Shown in pieces: positions 30,749 to 44,700 of a stretch of DNA of 64,000 nt. The DNA lies in NCBI GenBank assembly GCA_964019695.1, contig OZ026515.1:132392849-132456848 (forward strand), written 5' to 3'. The stretch's first letter is position 1. Every line of letters begins with the position of its first letter. Source of the stretch: Loripinus fragilis. Its lineage: Eukaryota; Mollusca; Bivalvia; Lucinida; Lucinidae. A program made the position numbers and the translations under genes. The notes under the pieces are model-generated. The model worked only from the letters and a program-made list of their open reading frames with translations, was not told the DNA's origin and ran no database searches.

Positions 30749-33700
30749 TTTTGGTAACATATGGTTTATCTTTGTTGGGATATAATTTATCAGATTATTA
30801 TACATTAAATGGGCTTATGTGTGGGAAAGTGTAACTCAACTGCATGCAAACAACAAAAGCGAGGACCAGCCTGCTTACCACATAGGCAACCAGGGAAGGC
30901 TCACAAGAGCTTGCTCACATACAAAGTTTTTGTTTCTGTGTGTAGTTGGTAAAACTTCTCCCCTGTGCATGGATATAGTGTTGATATTTTTCATGTTCCG
31001 GTCCTTTGGGAATATTGGGTTCCAACAGAAAGCAGAATACCGCTTAAGCTGGTGCAAGGGGGCGTGAGAATTGTTGAACTTTCCGTTAGTTCTCATGAAC
31101 AGGCTCAATAAAACCAAGTCTTATGTTTTCTAATTTTGTAGGTTCTCTCTATTTCTGAAGGATCTGTTTTTCCCGATTATTGACAGAGCCTCTCATGTTG
31201 GCATGCATAAAGGACCTTCGATGATGAAAGCTCTAGTCTCACATAAAAGGTGCGCGACCACGTTGTAAAAATGTCAAGGCACATGCGCTTAATACCTTTA
31301 TCTCATTGACCATTCATATTTTTAAATGGAAGGCCCTTACTGTTTCGAAGCTCAAACAAGGATGTTTTAGACTCAAGCTAAAATTTGGTACTGTACTCTT
31401 TGTAGACTATTCATTGGTATTATTATAGGCCATCTGAGATAACTCTTTACATAGATATATGATTTTAAATGTATGTGTTTATAATTGATACAACACCATT
31501 ACTTGTGATTGGAGTCCAACAAGGTCCAGGGTACATACTTTCATAAAAGTTTCGTCATATAATTTCTATGCACTACTGGACATGACAGCTGCAAATACAC
31601 ATAATTTTTATTATAGCCCTGTCCCAATAATAAGAAATGCGAAAATCTGGAATATCATTTTATTGCTTGAATTTTTCCAAATATAAAGCCGAAATATGGC
31701 TTTAAAAAGCCTGCAGTGTCAGAAGAATTTTTTGAATAATCTACTACAACTACCCTGATCCATGGTCTCTTGGAAATATCGGCATTTTTAGGCTTTCTGA
31801 ACAGCCTGGAAAATTTAAAAGGTGTAACATGTGACAGCCTATATTTTTATATTTGTATTTGTACAGGTAATGTTCAGCCAAAAACATCGTACATTTTAAA
31901 GCTGCATACTCTGTAACTATGAACATTTTTCGAAAAATTTTATTTTCTTTTTAAATCATTTGTAAAAGTAGAATTAAACTATGTTTTTACAATAAAAATG
32001 TTCAGTACAGCTGAAAACTGCATGGAAAAGTGAATTATCTTATCAAATAGGTGTGTTTTTCTCTTGTTGGTAATTATTTGCGTCCCTCCAATAATTCTAG
32101 ACCGTTGAATTTTAACATAAATGCAGTTGTTTTGATAGTGATAACTTGTTATGATTTACGAAAATGGTAAAATGTTTACCTGAATTTGAGTATTTTTACT
32201 GTGTTCTTGAAAAATAAAAACATTATTTTTAAAATTAGAAGATCAAAAGTTACAGACTATGCAGCTTTAAAGGTACGATATTTGCTTTGTACACGCCATT
32301 ATTCTCTTCTACCCACTGTCATTGATCTTAAAAGATATGATATCAAGCATTCTTATGGCACTCTTCAAACGAACGAATGCCTGCTATTGTGGCAAATGTT
32401 ACATATTTGGCCAGCAAAGGCTCCAGCGAGTCTGCACATCTGTACAATTTAGCAACAGCCTTCATTGTTCTCGGGAAATATGTCTGCTCAGAAAGGATGG
32501 GGTGATAAATACAATATTTTAGCAGAGGGGTTGTTGTCACACTTGCTTTTAACTGGGTGTGACATTGGAGTTCATATTTCCGCCAGTACTTATGTCCGGT
32601 CGTCTGTCCATTCGCATGTCAACAATTTCTATTAAAGTACCTTTTTCTCCAGCAGTGCTAGCTTTGAGTGCAAAGCCTTGCATATTATTTGAGCAAGCAT
32701 ACTCATTCAGCACGCATTATGGCCCAATGACGTCGAACTACATTTCACGCTTCAGTGACTGTGGCATAAGTCAAAGCTATAAAGTGTATAAAAAGCTTCG
32801 AGGCATGACTGTATTTACAATATTGAAATAGCTCTAGAAATTGGGGTTTCAGGTGTTTACTTTCATTCTACTAATAATGTTTTTTGCAACACACAAATAT
32901 TCAGCCCGACGGATCAGGTTCCATTTTCCGCATCAAATGATTTGAAGGTCATTACTAAAAGGTCATGGTACATCTGTAGTTACCTAAAGCAGTGATAGCA
33001 GGTAGCGTAAAACCTTACATATCTTTTTTATTCTAGACACAATGTTTGAGTGTGCACTTTGTCCCAGTGACCTTTACCAACATTGACTCTGATATAAATA
33101 TATTCAGTAAAGCATGTTTCTCTACAGCAGTTACATCTAGGAGTGTCAACCTTTACATAGGAATTGTCCTAGACAAACTCTTCGACCAAATATTTTGACC
33201 TGGTGACCTTGACCTATATTTCACGCTCAAGCGACTTTGTCATAATTCTGTAAAGTTCATTTTCTGTGTGTCAGTCTACCACGAAGACGACACTGCCTTT
33301 TACAAAATTTTTGTTTAAATATATTACCTGCATATAAAATGCAATTCTGTGCAGTGTTCATTTATGTTTCTTCAAGTTACTATTAATCTCTTACTCCCGA
33401 GTCATGAAAAATATAGTTTGCTTTCTCGTGTGCTGATGTACTTTGGTAGTCTCAATTAAATCATATTGCAGAAAAAGCAGAAGTGCTATGCTATATTTGA
33501 TCATATTTTCTGTCAAAAAGACTGTTTGTAATGTAACATGATTATTGAAGATCTCAAGATGATATAAACTGAAAACATACACCTGAAGTAATTTTCGCAT
33601 TTGTCATTTATGCGTTTCTCATTTATGCGTTTCTCATTTATGCGGCAGTACTTTATGTATGATACTTTTTAAGCCACAACCCATTCGATGATCACTGACC

Positions 33701-34150
33701 TGAAACAGTATCGAATAGTTAAATCAAACATTACCTATTATTAGTTAACTGGGTCAGTTTATGTCCATAATACCAACAGATACACTCCCGTATTAAAAGG
33801 AACAGAAAAAAGCAAATATTCCATCTAATTACAGAACAACATAGGACAAATATCAGAATGCTTTTTCTGCATGCATATCGAAGAGCTCAAAAGAAAAAAA
33901 ATGAAAAATATGCACTTAAAGTCGATTTTTTCTCGCTTCTTATTTATGTGACAGTATTTTTTTAGTTAAACGTTTTGCACAGGAGCTAAGCCCTTATCAT
34001 GCCAATATTTTTGCCCTGAAAAAACCGTCTGCTCATTATGTCTGCTACATATAGCTAAATACACTTCAGACGTTGGAAGCAAACACTATGGACCCTGGTC
34101 AGACTGCCCCTAAACGATCAGTTTGATCTTGGTCAGTAGTGTATGCAATT
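30749..34150. other. Non-coding stretch with one dispersed repeat
   Basis: 30960-31180 is the inverted partner of 25250-25515. Otherwise no recognisable frame. At 33605-33640 'tttatgcgtttctca' is repeated in tandem. I looked here for the missing C-terminal cyclase exon on the minus strand and did not find it. Confidence 0.4.
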
Positions 34151-34990
34151 TACGAGGTGTGATCAAAACGTTCTTGGCCAGATAGGCTTTGGTGAGATTC
34201 ATAGAATTAAAATCTTTGTCAGTTGGTCATTTGATCTAATAGAACGACATTGGCAGTGTGAAAAGCATATGGTCATGCTTGGTTGCTTATGTAAAGCACT
34301 TGTAAGAGAGGAGGATGCGACACATATGCAAAATGGAGAAGCTTGAAATCAGAGCAGTTATCAAGTACTTCTGTAAGAAAGGAATACCTCCCAAGATACT
34401 TCATGAAGACTACATGGAAACCCTTTGGAAAGGAGCCTCCTTCTTATAGCACAGTGAAAATATTGGGCAACAGAATTTAAGAGGGGGAAAGAGAGCGTTG
34501 AGGATAATGGACAGTCTGGTCACCCCAAAGATGCAACCGTTGATGAAAATGTCAAGGTCGTGCACACCCTGATTATGCGAAACCTGCCGATCATAGCTAG
34601 CAAAATTGGCATACGTTTTGGGCAGTACAACCAGCATTTTAGGTATGTCAAATGTTTTGGCAAGATTAGTGCAGCGACTCTTGACTGATGATCAGAAAAG
34701 GACTCGACTCAATATTTCTAGGTATCTACTGTCTTGCTATGAAGATGACCCGGCAATTTTATCAAGCGAATTGTAACCCAAGGTGAGACATGGGTTCACC
34801 ACTTTGACCCAGAGTCAAAATTGCAGAGCAAGCAATTGAAGCGCTCTTGCCCACCCCCTCTTAAGAAATTTTAGAGTGTTCATTCAGCAGGGAAGGTGAT
34901 CACAGTTGATTATCTTGAGCAAGGTCGCATGATTAAACGGTGCATATGATGCAGGCGAATTGAGGCGGTAAAGCTCGAACAGAGATTGGT
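34151..34990 (+). pseudogene. Mariner transposase relic, plus strand
   Basis: Left end 'tacgaggtgtgatcaaaacg' resembles the minus-strand copy's end. From 34335: 'MEKLEIRAVIKYFCKKGIPP', then 'HEDYMETLWKGASF' with a stop, further fragments in other frames, 'LTDDQKRTRLNISRYLLSCYEDDP' (about 34685), 'VTQGETWVHHFDPESKLQS' with Gly in place of the first catalytic Asp region's Asp (about 34775), and a GRM/I piece to 34990, where similarity stops. The C-terminal half with the other two Asp residues is missing. Inactive. Confidence 0.82.
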
Positions 34991-35618
34991 TAAGTGCATT
35001 GCCTTAAAGGGAGATTTTCTTGAAAAGTAACGATCAAATTTTTATTCCCTGGTAACCCGAAGTACAAGGGGCAAAAACTTTTTATAATCCCTCGAAGGCT
35101 ACCAAAATGGATAAGTGGATGAGATAGTGCACAACTTTGGCTGTGAATATAGGTAAAAAAGTTAGTTCCTGCACCTGTCAAGGAAATTGGAGATAGCTAT
35201 TTTTTAATGTGTAAAGCGCCAATCACGACTGCAGCTGATGACAAATTTGCAACATCTTTCATAATTTCCTAAAGTAATAAGGTATTATATTTTGTCTGGT
35301 AGCAATTTTCATGAAATATCATCCCTTATTTGTTGTAAAAACAAAACAACAGTATTTGACATTGTCAACTGCTGCAAACTATAGGTGATGCTCTATGGGT
35401 ATTTGACCAGAAACTATTACAATCACACACTGCAGATCGACCCTCAGCACTGTGAGAAAAAGACACAGCAAATAACAGTAACATGGCATAGAAAGTCAAT
35501 CAAGCCCTGTGTTATCTGCATAAACTGACATACTGAGACTGATGTTAAAGTGTCAGATTAAGCTGTGATTGTGGTATTCCCTGGCCATGCTCACTTGTTA
35601 TTCTAACACAATACATAC
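34991..35618. other. Non-coding stretch downstream of cyclase exon 8
   Basis: Presumed intron. No exon recognised; 35565-35605 has a trace of the short dispersed repeat also at 59800-59885. Confidence 0.4.
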
Positions 35619-35717
35619 CCTTTCCATTTGACTCCATTCTTGAAGCTGTATTGACTGTATCACCAAACAAGCAATACCTAGGCATCTTTCTTCCCACCAC
35701 TCCCGCCACAACAGGAC
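35619..35717 (-). CDS. Guanylate cyclase exon 8 (cyclase core)
   Basis: 99 bp. Acceptor gtacacgcag|GT completes GGT (HSG|PVVAG), donor AAAGG|gtatgt leaves one base. Encodes '[20 protein letters not shown]' '[12 protein letters not shown]', with the guanine-selecting Cys of YCLFGD and the transition-state Asn and Arg of NTASRM. The domain needs roughly 40-60 more residues, which should lie below 35619 or off the window. Confidence 0.95.
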
Positions 35718-38700
35718 CTGCGTGTACAGGGAAAAACAATATGATACCATTTTACAAGATCTATATAAAAGTTTAATAACATTAGGGTTAGCGGTGAGAA
35801 ATGCATTTGATGGGAATATATGAAGACTATTAACCTGAGATTATATGCTAGCTTGGAAGGTATGTTGGACTTTAAGTCCATGTTATCTCAGGTACATATA
35901 CTAGTGTTACTAAAAAATTCTACAGGGTTGTCCTATTGGTGCAGTTGCATATGGTGGTGATAATTAGTGCAGTTATATGAGAAGTAGACAGGGTATATTT
36001 GGATCTCCTTGACCCAATTCAGAACCAGGCCTCAAATTATGTTCGGCATAGTATGGTATGGGTCTCGACGCAACAAAATTAGTCTTTGGGGTCTCATACA
36101 AAGCGAGACTCAAACCAGTCTCCTCAGCTACAGAGACTAGCTAGAAAATTGAAATTTTACCTGTAGCAAATTTAGATATGATATATCCTGGCACAACCAG
36201 ATTTCGACTGCCTATGAAGTATTTTATGCTGTTTTATTTACTTTCAAGTCCTATTGTTTTGGTTATTGCTTTTTATTATCTATCAGGCCAAGAGCAAAAA
36301 ATATAGAGCTCTAAAGTTTTCAGATTCCTCTTTTAAGTCTGACAAGGCCTTTCATTTAGAAAGTGGTCAGTGGTAGCAAATTCTGGAATTTAACAACCTA
36401 TTTCCGACCGCCTGGGGTAAATATTTTCTGTCAAAACCAAATAGCTCTGAATATGTTTTTGTTCTTGCAGTACAACCTTACAAAAGCAAAACACATGCAA
36501 ACTATTTTTGAAAATGGTAATGTAATCCAACACACCAGGAAAATATACATCATGTATGGAAATCTCAATGGACAGTTGAATTACTTGGGGTAGGGTTATG
36601 TTTTTTTGGTATTTAACAATTTCTGTACTATCAGCAGAGACAAAGCAAATGTATTTCAACACCAGAGAAATTATGCCTCACACCAGTATAAATAGTAACT
36701 GTTGTAGATGATGATGTGGTGATTTATTTGACATTTTCTGAGGCCTGAACAATTTTAAAAAGTATAGAAAATGAAGAAAATTGTCATAAGCACAGTATAC
36801 CAAACGTTTACCTCAAAATAAATTTATTCTGTAAGCTTTTTAATATTAATTGGCAACAATGGTCACAGCCAACACAGTTCATCATGCAGATGTATAAAAT
36901 ATTAAATTTGTATCAAAAATTTGAACCTGTAGCCATGAAAACAAGCAGGTAATTTGGTAATTAGAAAAAGCTAAAGAAAACAGGGTCCTCTAATACAATG
37001 TTTATTCATGGTTCACACTCAACTACCAAAGCTGAAAATAAATGGCTATTTAACTTGCCTATCCCTCCTGTAAACAATGATACCATCACAGCTGCAACAT
37101 TCAGACTATTAAGATTTTTGTGAAACAAAGTATAAGGTGGTCGAATTTAGGTGGCGGTCGAAAATAGGTTGTGCCAGGATATTTCAAAAGTTGAATAACA
37201 TAGGCGCTGATCATACCCTGAAAATGGGTTATCTTGGGTTGAGGCCCATATGCGAAAAAGCCAAATTTTGTTAGCGAAATGGTGCTAGAATGTTTAAATA
37301 GGTCAGCTGCATGATTGTAATATAGATTATTTTGGTTACCCAAAGAGTTTGATCAACAGGTCAAATAAGGTGGACTCTTTTTATAGTATTTCACTGTGGC
37401 ATCTGTTTTCTACAACGTTTACTATGCCTTTTTGTAGCCGTTTTTCGATGCACTTGATATTGTTATTGTGTCATCATGGTAACTATGACACCATTATTAT
37501 GTGATAATTTTAGTCCCATGATGTACATACGAAAACTGATTTCCACCAAATTGGCTGAGTGGATCTGAATTGGGAGGGTCATGAGCTTGAATCCAGCATG
37601 GAGGTCAAAGATGTTTCAACATATTAGGAAAAAGATGGATTATTGTTCTGATCATTTATAGCTTGAAAGTACTCATGTTTGTGAAATAATATAACTGGGT
37701 CAGTCCATGAGTGGGTATGCATAATTAAGGTATGCGTTACATATCAACATCTGATGAGCTGCACCAATTTATACCAATGAAGAATATTGTCTAATATTTT
37801 TACAGAAAATGCAAGTTTACCATTCTATACTAGAAACCCATAATTGAGTACTTTGCCAAATAGTGAAGACCAAGATGAAATACCACAACATGTTGCTTTA
37901 TATCAGGGTCTACCCTATTTGTTCTAATAAAATAAATCTTCTGTAATCGCAATGCATATTATTTAGGAAGTTACATCTTGTGACCCCTTCAAATGTAAAA
38001 AAAAAAACATAACAATTTTATGGTATCAAACTAGACTGGCTCCAGTCCTTAAAACAATTTTTCATCAACGTGTCATATCATATACCTGTATCCAGTCTAA
38101 CTCTGAAAACAGAGCCATCAGAGTTAGACTGGCTACAAGTATATTATATGACACATTGATGAAAAATTGTTTTAAGCACTGGAGCCAGTCTAGTATCAAA
38201 CCAGATTTAAGAACACATCAGTACCAAAACGTGTGCTGTTTTTAAAGAGCAATTTGCACAAATGTGCTGATATAATGATAAAGTAGTACATCATCATGGA
38301 AAGTGACAAACCTGAATGTAATCCAATTCTTGCTTGCAGAGGAGTGTCTGGCATATGTGGTATGGTAAACTGCAGTACATGATCAAGAATTTTCAATGAC
38401 ATGCGAGCAATTTGACAAACATGCTCATCACCATTTCTGATAGGAAGTCCTGACACAACCATATAGGCGTCCCCAATAGTTTCAACCTAAACAAGGTGAG
38501 ACTCCATATTACAAATACTTGATACAAAAATGTGTCATCACATGCATGGATACAGAAAATTCCATCAGGGTGAGGGGGGAGGGGAGACCCTGACAATTGT
38601 TTTGGTTCTTTTTTAGTCATCAACGTATTTCACAAAGGCCCGTACGAATCTTCCTTGAGAAGCAATTAAACACGATGGGTCCAATTGCTTCTCGTAGGGG

Positions 38701-41700
38701 GTCCGTACCAGAATGTCTAAGGAAATTTTAAGACACTTGTGATTTTCTAGGTGGGGGATCCGCACCCCCTGACCCTCTATATCCGCGCATGCATCAGACA
38801 CCTTTCCACCATAAGTCTTCTGACAAATGAAGTGCAGCAAGAATGTTTATTCTTGCATATAATTCGTTGCGTGAAGCTGTTTGAAGCAGTTGTCAATTGA
38901 ACAAAAGATCATGCTCAAATCACGAGATTCACATGCTGTATGAACATGGTTTAAACCCCCCCCCCAAAAAAAAAACATGTTTTTAAACTTGACAAAGCCA
39001 AAACTGAGCACTAAATTGTTTGCATGACGTTACATGGGAAAGCACTGCGACCCCAACTGATCATTTCGCCGATGCTTTTGTTGGCAAAAAAAGCATGCTT
39101 CTATGACGTTGTGGCGCCATAATGACGTTCGAAAGTTTGACGCTGACGCAATAGAGTTTAGAGAAATCCAGTGCAAGAAAAGGGATATTTTAATGTTTTT
39201 AAAAGCAACATTTTCACTGCAGTTTAGGTGGGAATCAGGTAGAGAAAAAAAATCAAACATGTCTGTTTCATTGCATTAACACTTGTTGTTATTTTAACAC
39301 TTGGCCTCACGGCCTCGTTTTCAAACAACGTCCACCCGACCCAACAAATCTTAATGCATGAAAAAATGTGTGATCCCTTGATGTTAGTTTTCATGTCTAT
39401 GATTATAAATCTTTATAATTGTCATGCTGAATATGTTTTATGTACTACACTCCTCTCTTATTTTATCCTGTTAACATGCAGCGTTCGCATGCATGCATGT
39501 TTTTTTTCAGTCATAACGAAAAATAGTGTATATCCTGATAAGATTTCTTCATAAAAAGCCTGCTGATCTAGATCTACACCATATAAATAAATCTGGAGTC
39601 AGCAGGACAGGGTTAAGTTATTAGCAAAACGTTCTGAAGATAGTTCATTTAATCAAAACTACATTTCTTCTTGCATCTACTAATCCTGTATTCAACACTT
39701 TGTCACCTAAACCAACACTTTTGTAAAAACAAAAAGAACTGTTTTTTTTTTTCAAATAATAAATTTCATGCTTACCTTGTACACATCAAAACATCCAATA
39801 ATATCGTCAAAAGAGGTGTAGATATTATTCAGAAAGTCCACAATCTGTGTAAAAATAGTAAGGTAAAAAAATATCAGCACAAAACTGCGTTATCTAAAGT
39901 CAACAGGACAAGAGAATCACTTTGCATAATAAATGCTGTGGTTGGCTGCCCTCTTGCGTGCTGTGTTTTCTTGTGTTTTTGTCACTTTCCCATATGGTGG
40001 TCTGGGTCAGGTATGATACTTTATTGTATCGATTTCTAATCGTTGCCTTCCTCTCTATCTTTATATGATCTAATAATAACGTATAAACGGTATAATTTCC
40101 ATAGAAATACGCTAAAATGTGCACTTAATAAAGCCAATACCTCTGATACCGAAGCTGCATTTTTAGACTTGCATTTGTCAATTTCTAATGGTATTGTTTC
40201 AACCAAAATTTATGATAAACGTGACGACTTTGATTTTGAAATTGTCAATTTCCCATTTTTAGATGGTGATGTTCCTCGTTCTACATCCTATGGAGTCTAT
40301 ATCTCTCAACTCATTCGTTTTGCTAGAGCATCTAGCTATGTTACTGACTTCAACACTCGCAATAAATTGTTAACTCAGAAACTTCTTAAACAGGGCTATC
40401 GGTATCATAAACTTCGCAAAACATTTTCAAAATTTTATAGACGATACTTTGATTTGATTTCTAAATTCCAAGTTGAACTTAAATCTCTCTTGCGCCAAGG
40501 ACTTTCGGAACCTGATTTCTATGGTGACTTGGTGTATAAGTTGAAGAAGATTGTTGGCTTTAATAATTTTTCAGCGCAGTTCATTAAAACAATTTCCCAT
40601 TATAAAAAGATTGGCTATAACATTAATGTATTGCAACAGACTGCATGCTTGGTAGTCAACCCAATCACAGTTGGCAACTTTGCTTTCCTCTTTAATTGCA
40701 CGCCGGTGGGTCGGACTTCAGACTCTATGATGGTTCCGACTTAAAGACTTATCTATTGATGAGATGGTAGGGGCCTGATGCTTTGGCTGTTTGTCGGGCC
40801 CACCGGGGTTTACCTGTTGGATTTCTTTTGCTCCGGTATTCAGTTTAATTTACTGTTGAGTCCTTATCCTTGCTTTATCTCCTTGTTATATCTTGATTTA
40901 TATGTTTTAGGAGATGATGCATTGATAAGTTAGGGGTCTTTCATGCAAACCAAATATCTATGTGTCTTGATCCACATCTGAATTAAGGGTGAGGTTGGCG
41001 CCGTTAAACCGGTTTAAGCCCTCCAGTAAAATATTTTACTGACCGTTCCAAGGCGGTACTTCTTTTGTGGATCTTTTATGTTTTTGTTCTGTCTTGTGTT
41101 TGCTATGTTTTGTGCGCGTCTGTTTATATGTGCTTCGTGGTCACCTGCTGGGAAAGGGCTGACCTCTTGGCTCTCGTTTGTGGTGTCTTCTGTGAGTTTG
41201 TCACTTTCCCATTGGTATCCTGGGTCAGGTGTGGTACTTGATTGTATCGATTCCTGATCTTTGCAACCTTACTTACTTTGTAGAATTTTTCACCCTATCA
41301 TTACATATATATTTTCAGATAGATGGACGTAAAGATGGTTGAACACTGTTAATATCTTTGGAAGAGAGTATGAATATCAAGTATTATGGAGTCCCAGAAA
41401 GAACCCAGAAAGAAGCACTTAAATCATGTGATGATCCACCATGGTGGTCCTGACAATGTTTTTAGTCATCAAGATATTACACATAGGGACGTATGGATCT
41501 CCCTCAAGAGGGTCTGTATCAGTGTGTGTGTTTTGTGTTTCGTCGTTTTTATGTTGTGTTGATTTGTGTTCCTGTCTACCCTACTCGTTTTGAGCAGGAC
41601 AATACTGAATATAGGCCAGTGCACAGGATTTTGTTTTTATCAGTAAAAGATCAGGTAGGTCTGTGCATATCGGCAGACACGCCAGATATGTCGTTGCTCC

Positions 41701-44700
41701 TACCAAATTTTTACACTTCCAGCTTTGCTGGACCAGGTTGCATCAGCATGGGTGTTTACTAGAGGAAGTTGTGTTAGGCCAAATAAACAAAAGGAAGTGT
41801 GTTTCGGGTAACATAAATAAAAGTAAGTGTGTTTCGGGTAACGAGTCTGAAAATTTTAAGTATTGTAGGCTATCATACTTTTTTCTTGATTTCTTTAAGC
41901 ATAATGATTCTGAAAGGCATTTCGTCTTTCAAAATGCATAAAATTTGACATATCTGTGCATATGCTCAGTATTGCCAGAGCCTTCACTGATGAAGACATG
42001 GATGCAGATGAAGACTCATACCACAATTTAGGCTTCTTACCTTGCTGCTGATATGTTGGTGACTGATGACTCAGACCACAAGTAAGACCTCTTAACTCAT
42101 ATGGAGTACTTGCTGCTGATATGTTGGTGAATGAAGTCTCAGACCACCATTTAAATCTCTTACCTCGTATGGAGTACTTGCTGCTGATATGTTGGTGAAT
42201 GAAGTCTCAGACCACCATTTAAATCTCTTACCTCGTATGGAGTACTTGCTGCTGATATGTTGGTGAATGATGACTAAGACCACCATTTAGATCTCTTACC
42301 TCATACGGAGTACTTGCTGCTCATATGTTGGTGAATGAAGTCTCAGACTACAATTTAGATCTCTTACCTCGTATGGAGTACTTGCTGCTGATATGTTGGT
42401 GAATGATGATTCAGACCACCATTTAAATCTCTTACCTCGTATGGAGTACTTGCTGCTGATATGTTGGTGAATGATAACTCAGACCACCATTTAGATCTCT
42501 TACCTCATATGGAGTACTTGCTGCTGATATGTTGGTGAATGATGACTCAGACCACCATTTAAATCTCTGACCTCATATGGAGTACTTGCTGCTGATATGT
42601 TGGTGAATGATGACTCAGACCACCATTTAGATCTCTGACCTCATACGGAGTACTTGCTGCTGATATGTTGGTGAATGATGACTCAGACCACCATTTAAAT
42701 CTCTTACCTCATATGGAGTACTTGCTGCTGATATGTTGGTGAATGATAACTCAGACCACCATTTAGATCTCTGACCTCATACGGAGTACTTGCTGCTGAT
42801 ATGTTGGTGACTGATGACTCAGACCACCATTTAGATCTCTTACCACATATGGAGTACTTGCTGCTGATATGTTGGTGAATGATGACTCAGACCACCATTT
42901 AAATCTCTTACCTCGTATGGAGTACTTGCTGCTGATATGTTGGTGAATGATGACTCAGACCACCATTTAGATCTCTTACCACATACGGAGAACTTGCTGC
43001 TGATATGTTGGTGAATGATGACTCAGACCACCATTTAGATCTCTTACCTCATATGGAGTACTTGCTGCTGATATGTTGGTGAATGATGACTCAGACCACC
43101 ATTTAGATCTCTTACCACATATGGAGTACTTGCTGCTGATATGTTGGTGAATGATGACTCAGACCACCATTTAGATCTCTTACCTCATATGGAGTACTTG
43201 CTGCTGATATGTTGGTGAATGATGACTCAGACCACCATTTAGATCTCTTACCACATACGGAGTACTTGCTGCTGATATGTTGGTGACTGATGACTCAGAC
43301 CACCATTTAGATCTCTGACCTCATACGGAGTACTTGCTGCTGATATGTTGGTGACTGATGACTCAGACCACCATTTAGATCTCTTACCACATATGGAGTA
43401 CTTGCTGCTGATATGTTGGTGAATGATGACTCAGACCACCATTTAAATCTCTTACCTCGTATGGAGTACTTGCTGCTGATATGTTGGTGAATGATGACTC
43501 AGACCACCATTTAGATCTCTTACCTCATATGGAGTACTTGCTGCTGATATGTTGGTGAATGATGACTCAGACCACCATTTAGATCTCTTACCTCATATGG
43601 AGTACTTGCTGCTGATATGTTGGTGAATGATGACTCAGACCACCATTTAGATCTCTTACCTCATACGGAGTACTTGCTGCTCATATGTTGGTGAATGATG
43701 ACTCAGACCACCATTTAGATCTTTTACCTCATACGGAGTACTTGCTGCTGATATGTTGGTGACTGATGACTCAGACCACAATTTAAATCTCTTACCTTAT
43801 ATGGAGTACTTGCTGCTGATATGTTGGTGAATGATGACTCAGACCACCATTTAGATCTCTTACCTCATACAGAGTACTTGCTGCTGATATGTTGGTGAAT
43901 GATGACTCAGACCACCATTTAAATCTCTTACCTCGTATGGAGTACTTGCTGCTGATATGTTGGTGAATGGTGACTCAGACCACCATTTAGATCTCTTACC
44001 TCATACGGAGTACTTGCTGCTGATATGTTGGTGAATGAAGTTTCAGACCACCATTTAGATCTCTTACCTCATACGGAGTACTTGCTGCTCATATGTTGGT
44101 GAATGATGACTCAGACCACCATTTAGATCTTTTACCTCATACGGAGTACTTGCTGCTGATATGTTGGTGAATGATGACTCAGACCACCATTTAAATCTCT
44201 TACCTCGTATGGAGTACTTGCTGCTGATATGTTGGTGAATGATAACTCAGACCACCATTTAGATCTCTTACCTCATATGGAGTACTTGCTGCTGATATGT
44301 TGGTGAATGATGACTCAGACCACCATTTAGATCTCTTACCTCGTATGGAGTACTTGCTGCTGATATGTTGGTGAATGATGACGCAGACCACCATTTAGAT
44401 CTCTTACCTCATACGGAGTACTTGCTGCTGATATGTTGGTGAATGATGACTCAGACCACCATTTAGATCTCTTACCTCATACGGAGTACTTGCTGCTGAT
44501 ATGTTGGTGAATGATGACTCAGACCACCATTTAGATCTCTTACCTCATACGGAGTACTTGCTGCTGATATGTTGGTGAATGATGACTCAGACCACCATTT
44601 AGATCTCTTACCACATATGGAGTACTTGCTGCTGATATGTTGGTGAATGATGACTCAGACCACTATTTAGATCTCTTACCTCATATGGAGTACTTGCTGC

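Noticed and set aside
34151..34990. Host SETMAR-type gene
   Set aside because: Only the transposase part is present, with stops and frame changes; no SET domain near.
41493..41941. Two overlapping plus-strand frames
   Set aside because: No recognisable motif, low-complexity 'gtgtgtgttttgtg' content and a short internal repeat; inside a cyclase intron on the opposite strand.
42092..44394. Short minus-strand reading frames across the minisatellite
   Set aside because: They contain the exon 5 peptide only because the repeat copies that exon end. Each soon hits a stop, and none has an acceptor.
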